From positions 3,693,501-3,757,500 of the forward strand of contig NZ_CP087190.1 of assembly GCF_024749165.1 (NCBI RefSeq): 64,000 bases of DNA. Direction: 5' to 3'. The notes below the pieces were generated by a model. It worked only from the letters and a program-made list of their open reading frames with translations. It was not told where the DNA came from and searched no databases. The stretch is from Pseudomonas sp. B21-023. Lineage in GTDB: Bacteria; Pseudomonadota; Gammaproteobacteria; Pseudomonadales; Pseudomonadaceae. Shown here piece by piece: positions 13,455 through 22,033 of the stretch; within the stretch, counting starts at the first letter, position 1, and every line of letters begins with the position of its first letter. The translations under genes were made by a program, and so were the position numbers.

Positions 13455-14615
13455 CTATCCGTCGGTCGAAAGCGAATCGGGGCCCGTCCGGGCTGGTAGG
13501 TACAGGCTCATGCAGGTGCCCTCGCCAAGCCGGCTGGACACCTCGATCGCACCATTGCTCTGCCGGGCGAAACCATAGGCCTGACTCAGGCCAAGGCCAG
13601 TGCCCTTGCCGAAGGCCTTGGTGGTGAAGAACGGCTCGAAGATCCGTGGCAGCACCTGCGGGTCAATGCCCTGGCCGTCATCACGTACATCGAAGCGCAC
13701 AAAGCGCCCGCACAGCCCATCCACTTCGCCAGACAACTGCACGCATTCGACCACCATACGGATCTGCCCGGTGGCGACAATGGCATCGCGGGCATTGAAC
13801 ACCAGGTTCAGCAAGACCATCTGCAACTGCCCGGCGTCCACCTCGATCAGCGGCAAGTCAGGCTGTACCTGGGGTAGCAATTCGATTTCCCGGGGCAATG
13901 CGTGCTCCGCCAGCCCGCAAATGATATCGATCGCCTCGGCAGGCACGATGCGCGTGATGCTCAGTTGCCGATGCCGGGCAAAGCTCAAAAGTTGCTGGGT
14001 CAGCTGGGTGCCGCGCTGGCCAGCATCGAGGATATGCTCGAGCAAGCGCCTCACACGTGCCGGATCCTGGCTGCTGCTGGCCAGCCGGGCTGAGCTGAGG
14101 ATGATGGTCAGCAGGTTGTTGAAGTCATGGGCCAGGCCTCCGGTGAGTTGCCCCAAGGCCTCGAGCTTTTGCGCTTGGAACAATTGCGCACGCATGGCAT
14201 CGAGCTGCTGGGCCGACTCGCGACGATCGGTGATGTCGCGGGTGACCTTGGCCAGGCCGATGACCTCGCCTTGCGCGTCGCGAATCACATCCAGCGCGGC
14301 GAGCGCCCAGAACTGCGTGCCGTCCTTGCGCACGCGCCAGCCTTCGTCCTGCGCCTTGCCTTCTTCCAGTGCCTGGCGCAGCAAGCGTTGCGGGCGGCCG
14401 TCGGCACAATCCTGGGCGTTGAAGAACAGCGAGAAATGCCGGCCGATCACCTCATCGGCAACGTAGCCCTTGATCCGCTGCGCGCCAGCGTTCCAGGACA
14501 CCACATGGCCGGTTGGGTCGAGCATATAGATGGCGTAGTCCACCACCGCCTGGACCAACTGCTCGTAGCGTGCCTCGGGCATCACCGAATGGGTGGGGCG
14601 GTCTGTCGAAACCAT
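13455..14615 (-). CDS. PAS domain sensor histidine kinase
   Basis: 386-aa cytoplasmic kinase without membrane segments. A PAS domain (about 15-135, with YAIYMLDPTGHVVSWNAGA) is followed by a dimerisation/phospho-acceptor helix with His163 in GQLTGGLAHDFNNLL and a HATPase domain with N-box (NLVFNARDAI), FDVRDDGQGID and GTGLGLSQAYG. The start ATG at 14615 is preceded by GGAGCTCAC. It heads the operon with the KaiC-like ATPase and receiver, so it probably phosphorylates that receiver. The PAS domain suggests sensing of a cytoplasmic signal such as redox state or a small ligand. Confidence 0.9.
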   Translation of the reverse strand: MVSTDRPTHSVMPEARYEQLVQAVVDYAIYMLDPTGHVVSWNAGAQRIKGYVADEVIGRHFSLFFNAQDCADGRPQRLLRQALEEGKAQDEGWRVRKDGTQFWALAALDVIRDAQGEVIGLAKVTRDITDRRESAQQLDAMRAQLFQAQKLEALGQLTGGLAHDFNNLLTIILSSARLASSSQDPARVRRLLEHILDAGQRGTQLTQQLLSFARHRQLSITRIVPAEAIDIICGLAEHALPREIELLPQVQPDLPLIEVDAGQLQMVLLNLVFNARDAIVATGQIRMVVECVQLSGEVDGLCGRFVRFDVRDDGQGIDPQVLPRIFEPFFTTKAFGKGTGLGLSQAYGFARQSNGAIEVSSRLGEGTCMSLYLPARTGPDSLSTDG

Positions 14616-14695
14616 GTGAGCTCCACAAGCACCGCGAAAGGACATATTGAGCGTAGTCAAAAGTCCAGCATGCACTGCACCTTATGCGACGATCG

Positions 14696-14980
14696 TCAGC
14701 GCTCGCGCTCCACCACGGTCGGCACCAGCCTGCGCGGCATCGCCACCTTGAGCAGCCATACCCCCACCAGCAGGATCAGCGCTGCGCCTGCGAAGGCGAG
14801 CAAGCGCCTGGGCTGCGTAGCCTCCTGGTCGAAGCCGAGCATCAGCAGGTAACCACCCAGGCTGATGAAGCCTGCGTAAAGAAACGCCGCCAGCAGGCAG
14901 ACCAGAAGGAACAACAAGCGCCAGAACAACTTTGGGCGAACACGCCGCGTTGCGTCCGGGCCAGGGGGAAGCGATGACAT
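14696..14980 (-). CDS. Small membrane protein of unknown function
   Basis: 94-aa protein starting MSSLPPGPDATRR with two hydrophobic segments (LFWRLLFLLVCLLAAFLYAG at about 16-35 and RLLAFAGAALILLVGVWLL at about 62-80) and a basic C-terminal tail. No family is recognised. No strong ribosome site is seen; the ATG at 14980 was chosen because the hydrophilic N-terminus then directly precedes the first membrane segment. Confidence 0.7.
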   Translation of the reverse strand: MSSLPPGPDATRRVRPKLFWRLLFLLVCLLAAFLYAGFISLGGYLLMLGFDQEATQPRRLLAFAGAALILLVGVWLLKVAMPRRLVPTVVERER

Positions 14981-15081
14981 GGCGACAGGCCTAGTTGGAT
15001 CCAATGCGCGACAGTGGCGCAATGGCGGCATCCTGTCAATTGAACTATAGTGCCCGTGCCCCGGATCCCACAGGAACCATC

Positions 15082-15294
15082 ATGACCTCCAACCTTCGCA
15101 TGCAAGGGCTGCAGGACGACCTGATGCGCAGCGCCAGCGAACTCGATGAACTGAGCCAGGCGCTGGACGGCCATGTCCGTTACCTGCGTCATTCGATTCA
15201 TCAGGCAGATGCGCACACAATGGGCGGGCACGTTGATGACCTGCGCCATAGTGCCCGCGAGATGCGCGATATCGCGCGTGCTATCGAATCCTGA
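15082..15294 (+). CDS. Small hypothetical helical protein
   Basis: 70-aa soluble protein beginning MTSNLRMQGLQDDLMRSASE, rich in charged residues and probably a helical hairpin (hydrophobic residues spaced about every 3-4 positions). A ribosome site (CAGGAACC) precedes the ATG. No known domain is recognised. It sits just before tRNA-Leu and is divergent from the small membrane protein gene. Confidence 0.7.
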   Translation: MTSNLRMQGLQDDLMRSASELDELSQALDGHVRYLRHSIHQADAHTMGGHVDDLRHSAREMRDIARAIES

Positions 15295-15386
15295 ACATTA
15301 GGCTGGTTGACGCTTCTATAACAATGGGTTATAAAGCGCGCCTGATTGTCTGGCCCAGGCTGCCCTGCGGCGCGCCAGCCAATCGT

Positions 15387-15471
15387 GCGAGTGTGGTGGA
15401 ATTGGTATACACAGCAGACTTAAAATCTGTCGGCGTGAGCCTTGCGGGTTCGAGTCCCGCCACTCGCACCA
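15387..15471 (+). tRNA. tRNA-Leu (anticodon UAA)
   Basis: 85-nt class II tRNA: acceptor GCGAGTG/CACTCGC, encoded CCA at 15469-15471, anticodon TAA at 15421-15423 in loop CTTAAAA, T-loop GGTTCGAGTCC, and the long variable arm typical of Leu. Confidence 0.97.
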
Positions 15472-15485
15472 TCTTCTGTCGATGA

Positions 15486-15508
15486 AGGCGCCCTTGCGGC
15501 GCCTTTTT
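15486..15508 (+). terminator. Rho-independent terminator of tRNA-Leu
   Basis: Stem AGGCGCC/GGCGCCT with loop CTTGC followed by a T run, 14 bp after the tRNA 3' end. Confidence 0.9.
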
Positions 15509-15576
15509 CATACCCGCCGGAAATCCGCCGCGCAGCTGCTAGAGTGGAACCTGTCCCTGTTCACTGGAGCGCCGCC

Positions 15577-15990
15577 ATGCGCTATAGCCTGCTCGATGGT
15601 CAACGCGACTTCATTCTGCTGCTCGCCCGCATCCTGTTGATGATCCTCTTCGTGCTCTCCGGCTGGAGCAAGCTGACCGGGTTCGAAGGCACGGTCGGCT
15701 ACATGACCTCCCTGGGCGCCCCCGCCCCGATGCTGGCTGCGGCCATCGCCGTGATCATGGAACTGCTGGTCGGCATCCTGTTGATCCTGGGGTTCTACAC
15801 CCGCCCCCTGGCCTTGCTGTTCGCCCTGTTTGTGCTGGGTACCGCGCTGATCGGGCATCCGTTCTGGAACATGGTCGAACCCGAGCGCAGCGCCAACATG
15901 ACCCAGTTCCTGAAAAACCTCAGCATCATTGGCGGCTTGCTGCTGCTGGCCGTCAGCGGTGCCGGGCGGTTCTCCCTCGACCGCCGCTGA
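15577..15990 (+). CDS. DoxX family inner-membrane protein
   Basis: 137-aa protein with four hydrophobic segments and the DoxX-like features LLARILLMILFVLSGWSKL and MELLVGILLILGFYTR. DoxX proteins are small membrane proteins linked to redox or thiol stress, though most members have no defined reaction. The start has GGAGCGCCGCC in front. The gene is convergent with the acidic mini-protein gene that follows. Confidence 0.88.
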   Translation: MRYSLLDGQRDFILLLARILLMILFVLSGWSKLTGFEGTVGYMTSLGAPAPMLAAAIAVIMELLVGILLILGFYTRPLALLFALFVLGTALIGHPFWNMVEPERSANMTQFLKNLSIIGGLLLLAVSGAGRFSLDRR

Positions 15991-16005
15991 GCACCCGCGT
16001 CGACA

Positions 16006-16194
16006 TCAGTCGTCGCAGTCGTCGTGCCAGGCCGGATGGTCCTCTTCGTCATCGAAGTCGTCGAGCGACTCTTCGTCCTCCTCGACTTCGTCAAGGGCCC
16101 CGTATGCATCCGCCTCGGGGTCGTAGCCCTCGTGGAATTCAGGGTCGAGCAGATGGTCGTGCTCAGGTTCGTGCAGATCGTCTTCGTCGTGCAT
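16006..16194 (-). CDS. Very acidic 62-aa protein
   Basis: 62-aa protein starting MHDEDDLHEPEHDHLL; well over one third of residues are Asp or Glu, plus several His. It begins at an ATG with GGAG seven bases upstream (CCGGAGCCTGTG) and ends CDD. Low-complexity acidic proteins like this may mimic nucleic acid or bind metal, but neither can be claimed here. The reading frame runs further upstream, but the composition changes sharply there, supporting the short start. Confidence 0.7.
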   Translation of the reverse strand: MHDEDDLHEPEHDHLLDPEFHEGYDPEADAYGALDEVEEDEESLDDFDDEEDHPAWHDDCDD

Positions 16195-16322
16195 CACAGG
16201 CTCCGGTAACAACGGCAGGCCTATATAGGCGCATCGACGCACAGGGTCAATCCTCATGGCGCTTAACCCCGGCTTAACCGACCAGGCGCACAGTGCAGGC
16301 TCTCCCTTCAAAAACGCTCTTT

Positions 16323-16348
16323 GCCCGCCGCCCTGGCGGGCTTTTTTT
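16323..16348 (+). terminator. Rho-independent terminator
   Basis: Stem GCCCGCC/GGCGGGC with loop GCCCT and seven T's. It lies about 90 bp before the PL7 lyase gene on the same strand; no plus-strand gene ends just before it, so it may stop read-through from doxX. Confidence 0.75.
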
Positions 16349-16435
16349 GCCTGGACCTCCCTTGCCCGATGAACCGAGCGCCCTTTCAAGGCTCGCATGC
16401 GGTGCAGGATCTTTATCATCAAGGAGGTATCCACC

Positions 16436-17110
16436 ATGACCGTGAACATCGACAACCTGATCATCACCACCCCAGTGGCAAAGTCGTCCAGCAACCCAGT
16501 GGCGCTGGAATTGACCGGCGCCCAGGCCCTCGCCACCCTGCCCCAGGTTGTCAGCCGCCTGGACGATGGTGCCGTGCGCATGACCGCCCCAACCAAAGGG
16601 GCGGCGAGCAAGAGCACCCACCGCACCCGCTGTGAGTGGAAGGAAGCGGTCTACTGGACGCTGGCCAGCGCCGGCCGGCATGTCAATCACCAACGCATGG
16701 TGCTGGAGCGGGTCAACTCGGCACAGAAGGTGGTGATCGCGCAGATGCATGTGAAAGATGACGACAGCCCGGTCATCAAGGTGTTCTGGAACAAAGGGAA
16801 GGTCACCCTTGGTTTTCGCCAGGACTTCAACCAGGGGATACCGACCAGTAGCACCATCCTGGCCGAGGTGCCGCTGGGCGCGCCTTTCGACATTACCATC
16901 GAGGTCACTGCGGCGGGCGCCGCCACGGTGTCGGCCGTTTGCGCCGGCCGCACCGGCAGCAGCGCAATGCTGAACATGACGTCAAGCTGGAATGGCCATA
17001 CGTTCAACTTCCACGGCGGGGTTTACAACCAGTTGGATTTCAGCTCGACCACCCCGGCCTCGGATGGCTCGATATGCGTGATCAGCCAACTGGAACTCCT
17101 GCATGGCTGA
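16436..17110 (+). CDS. Polysaccharide lyase family 7 (alginate-lyase-like) protein
   Basis: 224-aa beta-jelly-roll lyase that would cleave alginate or a related uronate polymer by beta-elimination. The three PL7 signature blocks are present: RTRCEW (63-68, normally RSELR-like), QMH (103-105, normally QIH) and FHGGVYNQ (192-199, normally YFKAGxYxQ) with the catalytic Tyr197. The ATG has a strong ribosome site (AAGGAGG). No signal peptide is visible, which is unusual for an enzyme acting on exopolysaccharide. It could act in the cytoplasm, be released by lysis, or use another route. Confidence 0.85.
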   Translation: MTVNIDNLIITTPVAKSSSNPVALELTGAQALATLPQVVSRLDDGAVRMTAPTKGAASKSTHRTRCEWKEAVYWTLASAGRHVNHQRMVLERVNSAQKVVIAQMHVKDDDSPVIKVFWNKGKVTLGFRQDFNQGIPTSSTILAEVPLGAPFDITIEVTAAGAATVSAVCAGRTGSSAMLNMTSSWNGHTFNFHGGVYNQLDFSSTTPASDGSICVISQLELLHG

Positions 17111-17251
17111 GGGGCACGGCTGCACTGAAATCGCCATTTCGGACGTCTTTGAGCAAATAGGATGACAGCAATATGGCCAGCATCAGCGCAGCATGTGATC
17201 ACCTCGCGTCCTACCTTGCGCGAGTAACTGCCTCGCAAGAAAGGATACACA

Positions 17252-17680
17252 ATGTATTACCGCCCCCTACTCATTGCCGCACTCCTCATGCTGACCAGCG
17301 GCTGCGCCTCCGGCCTGAACTCCATTCAGCAGGCCGAACTCGACCATTACCGTGCCAACAACCTGGCAGCCGAAGAAAAGAGCCCCACAGCCGCAATGCT
17401 ATTAGGGCTGTTACCGGGTGGCGGATCGTTCTACGGACGAGCGTATGTTCCTGGTACGGTCAACCTGTTGCTCTGGCCAGTGTCTGTTCTATGGGACCCA
17501 TTCAGTGGCTACAACGCAGCAGAGTCGATCAATTATCAGGTTACCCGGGCGCATGTCGCACGCCTGAAAAGAAACGAGATGGAGGAACTCGACAGCCAGT
17601 TACTGTTGAATGCCATCGATCAAAAGCACTACGCGGTCAAACGCCGCATGGTCAATGAAAAATTCAGTAACGGTTACTGA
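17252..17680 (+). CDS. Lipoprotein of unknown function
   Basis: 142 aa with a lipoprotein signal peptide (lipobox LTSGC, Cys18). The central block LPGGGSFYGRAYVPGTVNLL is followed by PVSVLWDPFSGYNAAESINY, resembling TM2-like small lipoproteins seen in Pseudomonas and phages. A ribosome site (AAAGGA) precedes the ATG. The reading frame is clean; function is unknown. Confidence 0.8.
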   Translation: MYYRPLLIAALLMLTSGCASGLNSIQQAELDHYRANNLAAEEKSPTAAMLLGLLPGGGSFYGRAYVPGTVNLLLWPVSVLWDPFSGYNAAESINYQVTRAHVARLKRNEMEELDSQLLLNAIDQKHYAVKRRMVNEKFSNGY

Positions 17681-17757
17681 GCGCCTGCCAGAATGACATT
17701 CACGAAATTCTGACATTCTACAAGGCAGACTGGCCTGGCTTCGATACGTTCTGTTCA

Positions 17758-17786
17758 ACCCGCCGATCTGGCGGGTTTTCTTTTTT
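17758..17786 (+). terminator. Rho-independent terminator after the lipoprotein gene
   Basis: Stem ACCCGCC/GGCGGGT, loop GATCT, followed by TTTCTTTTTT; about 80 bp after the lipoprotein stop. Confidence 0.85.
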
Positions 17787-17874
17787 CTGGGCTTTCCTTC
17801 CTGCGCAAGCCTCGGTCGTTGACAACATTTTCACGTCTGCTGTGGCAAGTTGACGACTCATCCGTGAAACACTT

Positions 17875-17903
17875 GGCCCGCCCTCCCCAGCGGGCCTTTC
17901 TTT
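17875..17903 (+). terminator. Second terminator-like hairpin
   Basis: Stem GGCCCGC/GCGGGCC with an 8-nt loop and TTTCTTT; lies about 60 bp before the SRAP gene. Confidence 0.7.
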
Positions 17904-17964
17904 GCCTGCAGCACAAGACCTCGCGCGATCTATGCTTCACCTGCGTACGCAGGAGAGGCTTACG

Positions 17965-18630
17965 ATGTGCGGAAGGCTCAGCCAGTACCGTGGAATCCAT
18001 GAATTCGTCAAAACGCTCAGCATGCCGGATGCCTGGCGTAACGCCGTGGGTGACCGGGCATTGCTGCGCTACAACGTCGCCCCCGGCACGCCCGTGGCTG
18101 TACTGCGCCGGGAGGCTGCCGGCAGCAGGGCCGATCTGGTGAAATGGGGCTGGCGCCCACATTGGGCCACCGCCCCTGTCACGCCGGTCAATGCCAGGGC
18201 CGAGAAGGTCGCCCATGGGCCCTACTTTCGCTCGATCTGGCCCCTCCGCGCCGTCGTGCCCGTGGATGGCTGGTTCGAATGGGTCGATGAGGGCGCGGCG
18301 AAGAAACAGCCGTATTTCATCCGCCGCCGCGATGGCCACCCTGCCCTCTGCGCGGCCATCGGCCAATTTTCCGACAATGAACGCGACGGCTTCGTCATCA
18401 TCACCGCCGACGCTCAAGGCGGCCTGGTCGATGTCCACGACCGCAGGCCAGTGGTGCTGTCAGCGCAGCTGGCCGTGGCTTGGATGGCGCCCGACCTGCC
18501 CAGCGAAGCTGCCGAGCAGATGGCCCTAGGCCTGGGCGAGCCGGCCGAGCGCTTCGAGTGGTATCGGGTCGGCATGGCAGTGGGTAATGCACGCAACCAG
18601 GGCGCCGAGCTCATCCAGCCGCTACCATGA
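17965..18630 (+). CDS. SRAP domain (YedK/HMCES-like) abasic-site protein
   Basis: 221-aa SOS-response-associated peptidase family protein. These proteins shield abasic sites in single-stranded DNA by forming a thiazolidine link with the N-terminal cysteine. Cys2 (MCGRLSQY), RYNVAPGT, VNARAEKV, the GWFEW glutamate and the late VHDRRPVVL histidine are all present. The ATG at 17965 is fixed because Cys2 must be N-terminal after Met removal. AGGAGAGG precedes it. Length matches the family. Confidence 0.93.
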   Translation: MCGRLSQYRGIHEFVKTLSMPDAWRNAVGDRALLRYNVAPGTPVAVLRREAAGSRADLVKWGWRPHWATAPVTPVNARAEKVAHGPYFRSIWPLRAVVPVDGWFEWVDEGAAKKQPYFIRRRDGHPALCAAIGQFSDNERDGFVIITADAQGGLVDVHDRRPVVLSAQLAVAWMAPDLPSEAAEQMALGLGEPAERFEWYRVGMAVGNARNQGAELIQPLP

Positions 18631-18892
18631 ACGACTTACCCGCGGGCTCGGGGAGCAAGACATCCGCTCGAAAACCGCCAGCGTAGTGTGCAAAATTTCG
18701 TAACACTTACCCATCACCCATTCCATGAAACCGAACGGGATCAATGCTGTCCGATTGCCATCGGTAGCTGCAGAGGTCACCTCGAGTTGTCGCCGGACAA
18801 CCCGATACATCCTCGACAAAACCGGCTTACCGGCGCGCGCACCCCACCTGCGAGGATGCCGCCCTTATTTTTCAAGGCTGAAAGAGCGAACC

Positions 18893-19702
18893 ATGAAACA
18901 GAATATTCTCCTCGTCGCCGTCTGTGCCGCCCTGCTTCAGGCCTGCACCCCGGCTTCCACCTCCCATGAAGGATCGCCTTCCATGCCGGCCACCACCGCG
19001 TCTGCCGCAGCCCAGCCTCTGCTCTCGGCCTACTACTGGAACCTGGCATCGGCCAGCGATGCAGCCGGCAAGCCCAACGCAGCCCTGGCCTCAGGCATCG
19101 AGCGCAAGTTGCGCCTGAATTTCGGTGACCAGCGCCTGAACATCAGCGGTGGCTGCAACAACCAGTTCGGTGGCTACAGCTATCAGAACGGTGTCCTGAA
19201 GGTGCAGCAACTGGCTTCGACCATGATGGCCTGCGACAAGCGCCTGATGGACCTGGATGCCGAGATCGGACGCCTGTTGAAAGGTGATCTGCGCGCGGCC
19301 TTCAGCGGCGAAACCCACGCACCCATGCTGCAATTGACCACCCAGGACGGTTCGGTGCTGAAGTTTCAGGGCGAAGCCACTCCAGAAACCCGCTACGGCA
19401 GCAAGGGTGAGACCAAGTTCCTGGAAGTTGCCGCCAACACAGTCAAGTGCAGCCATCCGCTGATCCCCAACTACCAGTGCCTGCAAGTGCGCGAGCGCCG
19501 TTATGACGACGCTGGTCTGCAACTGCCGACCGAGGACAACTGGCACCCGCTGTACCAGTCCATCGAGGGCTACGAGCACCATGACGGCGTGCGTACCGTG
19601 GTGCGGGTAAAGCAGTACGAATGGAAGAACCCGCCAGCCGACGCCCCGTCGCAAGTCTATGTGCTGGACCTGGTGGTCGAGCAGGATGCTTCGGGCAAGT
19701 AA
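18893..19702 (+). CDS. META/DUF4377 domain lipoprotein
   Basis: 269-aa exported lipoprotein (lipobox LLQAC, Cys18). The N-terminal half (about 40-155) resembles the META/HslJ domain, including LNISGGCNNQFGGY and ACDKRLMDLD. The C-terminal half with KCSHPLIPNYQCLQVRER matches the DUF4377 type. HslJ-like proteins are associated with novobiocin tolerance and heat shock in E. coli; the role here is unknown. The start was placed at MKQNILLVAV to give a normal signal peptide. Confidence 0.85.
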   Translation: MKQNILLVAVCAALLQACTPASTSHEGSPSMPATTASAAAQPLLSAYYWNLASASDAAGKPNAALASGIERKLRLNFGDQRLNISGGCNNQFGGYSYQNGVLKVQQLASTMMACDKRLMDLDAEIGRLLKGDLRAAFSGETHAPMLQLTTQDGSVLKFQGEATPETRYGSKGETKFLEVAANTVKCSHPLIPNYQCLQVRERRYDDAGLQLPTEDNWHPLYQSIEGYEHHDGVRTVVRVKQYEWKNPPADAPSQVYVLDLVVEQDASGK

Positions 19703-19768
19703 TTGCCAGTCGACGCAGGCCGCCCTGCAGCGGCCTGCGCCTGGAACCGACGCCGATCGTGAAACGGC

Positions 19769-20161
19769 TCAGGTAAGCGCCGCGTTGACCTGCGCACTGT
19801 CGACGTACTGCTCCATGCTGACGATCTTGCCGTTGTTCAGCCGGTACAGATGGGCAAAGGTAGCAGTCATCGCTTTCCCGGTCTTGCGATAGGTGCCCGA
19901 GTAGACGCCAAAGGCGGCAACCCGGTCGTCCTCGGCCACATAGGTATGCACCTTGGCCTGGTAGCCATCCCATTCGGTGGCCAGGCGATGGAACACACCC
20001 TCCATGATCGCCTGCGGGCCGACATAGGTACCGGCATAAGGGAAGCCAGCCGCCTCGGTCCAGGTCACGTCCGCAGCCAGCGCCGCCAGCAGATTCCGGC
20101 CATTCTGTTCGGCTGAGCCTTCGTACGAGGCTCGGATGATGTCCAGGTTGCTCCTGCTCAT
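19769..20161 (-). CDS. SnoaL-like / NTF2-like protein
   Basis: 130-aa protein with the cone-shaped NTF2-like fold features (WTEAAGFPYAGTYVGPQAI, FAHLYRLNNGKIVSMEQYVD). Such proteins are ketosteroid-isomerase-like enzymes or ligand-binding proteins. The start ATG overlaps the stop of the DsbA-like gene (ATGA), so both are co-translated. Both probably belong to the regulon of the divergent LysR gene. Confidence 0.85.
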   Translation of the reverse strand: MSRSNLDIIRASYEGSAEQNGRNLLAALAADVTWTEAAGFPYAGTYVGPQAIMEGVFHRLATEWDGYQAKVHTYVAEDDRVAAFGVYSGTYRKTGKAMTATFAHLYRLNNGKIVSMEQYVDSAQVNAALT

Positions 20162-20808
20162 GGTTTTACCCCCACGTTCAGCTCGCGAATGAAGGCCTGA
20201 GGATCTGAAAAGATAGCGCTGGCAGGTAACAACTGCATGGCGTCGTCCGCTTGTTGCAGAACGAATGTCGGCACGCCTTGACCGCCCACGCGACGCAACA
20301 AGGCGCGCCCCTGCCCCACACGATCATCGTTGGCCTGCAGCAAGGCCAAATCCGGACGCGTCAGCCGCTGCGCGGCGGCATCCAGACCCAGGTCCGCCAG
20401 CACTGCTGTCAACGTCTCCAGTCGAGTCACGTCCAGGCCATCGACATAGCGCGCTGCCTGAATCGCCTTGAGCGCTTCGAACTCGTGCTCTGGCGAAGTC
20501 AGGTTCACTGCGCTGAGCGCCAGGGTAGACGGACCACTGTCGAACCCCTGAAGACGGTCGGCGAGTACCTGGTCACGATAGCGTTCACTGAAGACCTGCC
20601 CGGTCAGGCGCTCGATACGCTGGTCGTTGCTCCAGGCGTAGGCCGCAAAGTCATCATCCATGGCGCGAGCACCGCTGCCGGAAAACAGCCCCGTCGGTAT
20701 CAGTCGCAACGCAAGGCCCGTGGATTGGAGAACGCGGGGCAGCAGTCCGCCTGCACCGTAGCACCAGCCACAGAGTGGATCGAAGAGGTAAACCAGGGTC
20801 TTGCTCAT
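20158..20808 (-). CDS. DsbA family thioredoxin-fold protein
   Basis: 216-aa protein with a thioredoxin-fold start and redox motif CGWC (C13-C16), plus the cis-Pro loop GVPTFV near residue 180. No signal peptide, so it is cytoplasmic and resembles FrnE/2-hydroxychromene isomerase-like DsbA relatives. Divergent from a LysR regulator and coupled to a SnoaL-like gene. It may be a stress- or xenobiotic-related oxidoreductase. Confidence 0.88.
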   Translation of the reverse strand: MSKTLVYLFDPLCGWCYGAGGLLPRVLQSTGLALRLIPTGLFSGSGARAMDDDFAAYAWSNDQRIERLTGQVFSERYRDQVLADRLQGFDSGPSTLALSAVNLTSPEHEFEALKAIQAARYVDGLDVTRLETLTAVLADLGLDAAAQRLTRPDLALLQANDDRVGQGRALLRRVGGQGVPTFVLQQADDAMQLLPASAIFSDPQAFIRELNVGVKP

Positions 20809-20889
20809 AGTGGATCGCCTTGAATGAAATGCCTCGAATCTTATAGATCAAGCATTGACATTTAAACGCGCACAAAATAAACGAACTGT

Positions 20890-21813
20890 ATGTTATTGGC
20901 ATACATTAAGGACATATCAATAACCGGCGCTTCCAGCCTGAACAGGCTTGCGTACTTCACCGCGGTGGTCGAAACCGGCTCCTTCACCGCCGCTGCCGAG
21001 CGCCTCGGCATCACCAAGGCCGTGGTCAGCCAGCAGGTAGCGCGACTGGAAAGCGACTGTCGCACCACACTGCTGGTTCGCAGCACGCGAAAAGTCCGCA
21101 CCACCGAGGCGGGCCAACAGTTCTATCACCGCTGTACATTGATCCTCAAAGAGGCTGAAGAGGCTTTCGAGGAATTGTCCGAAGCCGCCAGCGAGCCGAC
21201 GGGCACCCTCCGCCTGACCGCCCCTTTCGATTACGGCATCGGTGTCGTGGTGCCGGCCATCACCGCATTCTCGCAGCGATATCCGCAGTGCAAGGTCGAA
21301 GCACACTTCAGCGACCAGACCCTGGATCTGGGCGCCAACGATCTGGACCTTTCCATTCGCGTTGGCTGGATAACCGAGCAACATCTGCAGGCCCGGCGAA
21401 TCGGCGAGTTTGCGCAACGATTGGTGGCCGGCCCTCAGTGGCAAGCGCGAGTGGACAAACTGCAGACCCCGGCGGATCTGGCCGAGTTGCCGATCGTGGC
21501 GAACCTGGCGCTGCGAGAACCGACCCGTTGGCTATTTGCCAAGGGTGCCTCGCAGCGCGAAACAGTGGAGATGAAAGCCAGCCTGTCGCTCAACGCCACC
21601 TTGGCAGTGCGCGAAGCCACGCTACTCGGGGCCGGGCTATCGGTCCTTCCGGACTATGTGGCTGAGCCTGACCTGCAAGCAGGCCGGCTGATCGAGGTGC
21701 TGCCGCAATGGTCGCTACCCCGAGGCGAGATCCATGCAGTCTTTCCAACGGCTCGCTTTCGACCGGTCAAAGTGCGGGCGTTTGTCGAGCTTCTGGCAAG
21801 CCGCCTGGCTTAA
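20890..21813 (+). CDS. LysR family transcriptional regulator
   Basis: 307-aa regulator: N-terminal winged helix-turn-helix (about 15-75: YFTAVVETGSFTAAAERLGI, then TKAVVSQQVARLE), followed by a periplasmic-binding-like effector domain from about residue 105. The ATG at 20890 is not preceded by a good ribosome site, so a downstream start is possible. It is divergent from the dsbA-like/snoaL-like pair across an 81-bp gap, the usual arrangement for control of the neighbouring operon. Confidence 0.92.
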   Translation: MLLAYIKDISITGASSLNRLAYFTAVVETGSFTAAAERLGITKAVVSQQVARLESDCRTTLLVRSTRKVRTTEAGQQFYHRCTLILKEAEEAFEELSEAASEPTGTLRLTAPFDYGIGVVVPAITAFSQRYPQCKVEAHFSDQTLDLGANDLDLSIRVGWITEQHLQARRIGEFAQRLVAGPQWQARVDKLQTPADLAELPIVANLALREPTRWLFAKGASQRETVEMKASLSLNATLAVREATLLGAGLSVLPDYVAEPDLQAGRLIEVLPQWSLPRGEIHAVFPTARFRPVKVRAFVELLASRLA

Positions 21814-21904
21814 TTAGACGGCGCAGACCATCAGGTCAGGGCGCGTCCGCGCAGCCGCCGACAATACTACGCTCCTGGGATCACAGCCATCCAAGGGAAT
21901 GAAG

Positions 21905-22033
21905 ATGAGCTTCGACTGGCACGCTGGACCGATCACCCGCGCCACCCAGCTGGACAGGCACTACCGGAACACGCAGAAGGTCCGGCGGTTCTTGGTCGGT
22001 GAAAACTGTGCGGACTCCGGATCCTTCAAGTGA
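21905..22033 (+). pseudogene. Fragment of a DUF6434-like gene
   Basis: Open frame of 42 codons, MSFDWHAGPITRATQLDRHY then RNTQKVRRFLVG, with a ribosome site (AAGGGA). The sequence matches the N-terminus of DUF6434-type proteins as I remember them (SFDWHSGPIT, RNTQNVRRF), but the frame leaves the family after about 32 residues and ends at TGA 22031-22033. The rest of the gene is missing. Overlaps an opposing lipoprotein fragment. Confidence 0.6.
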
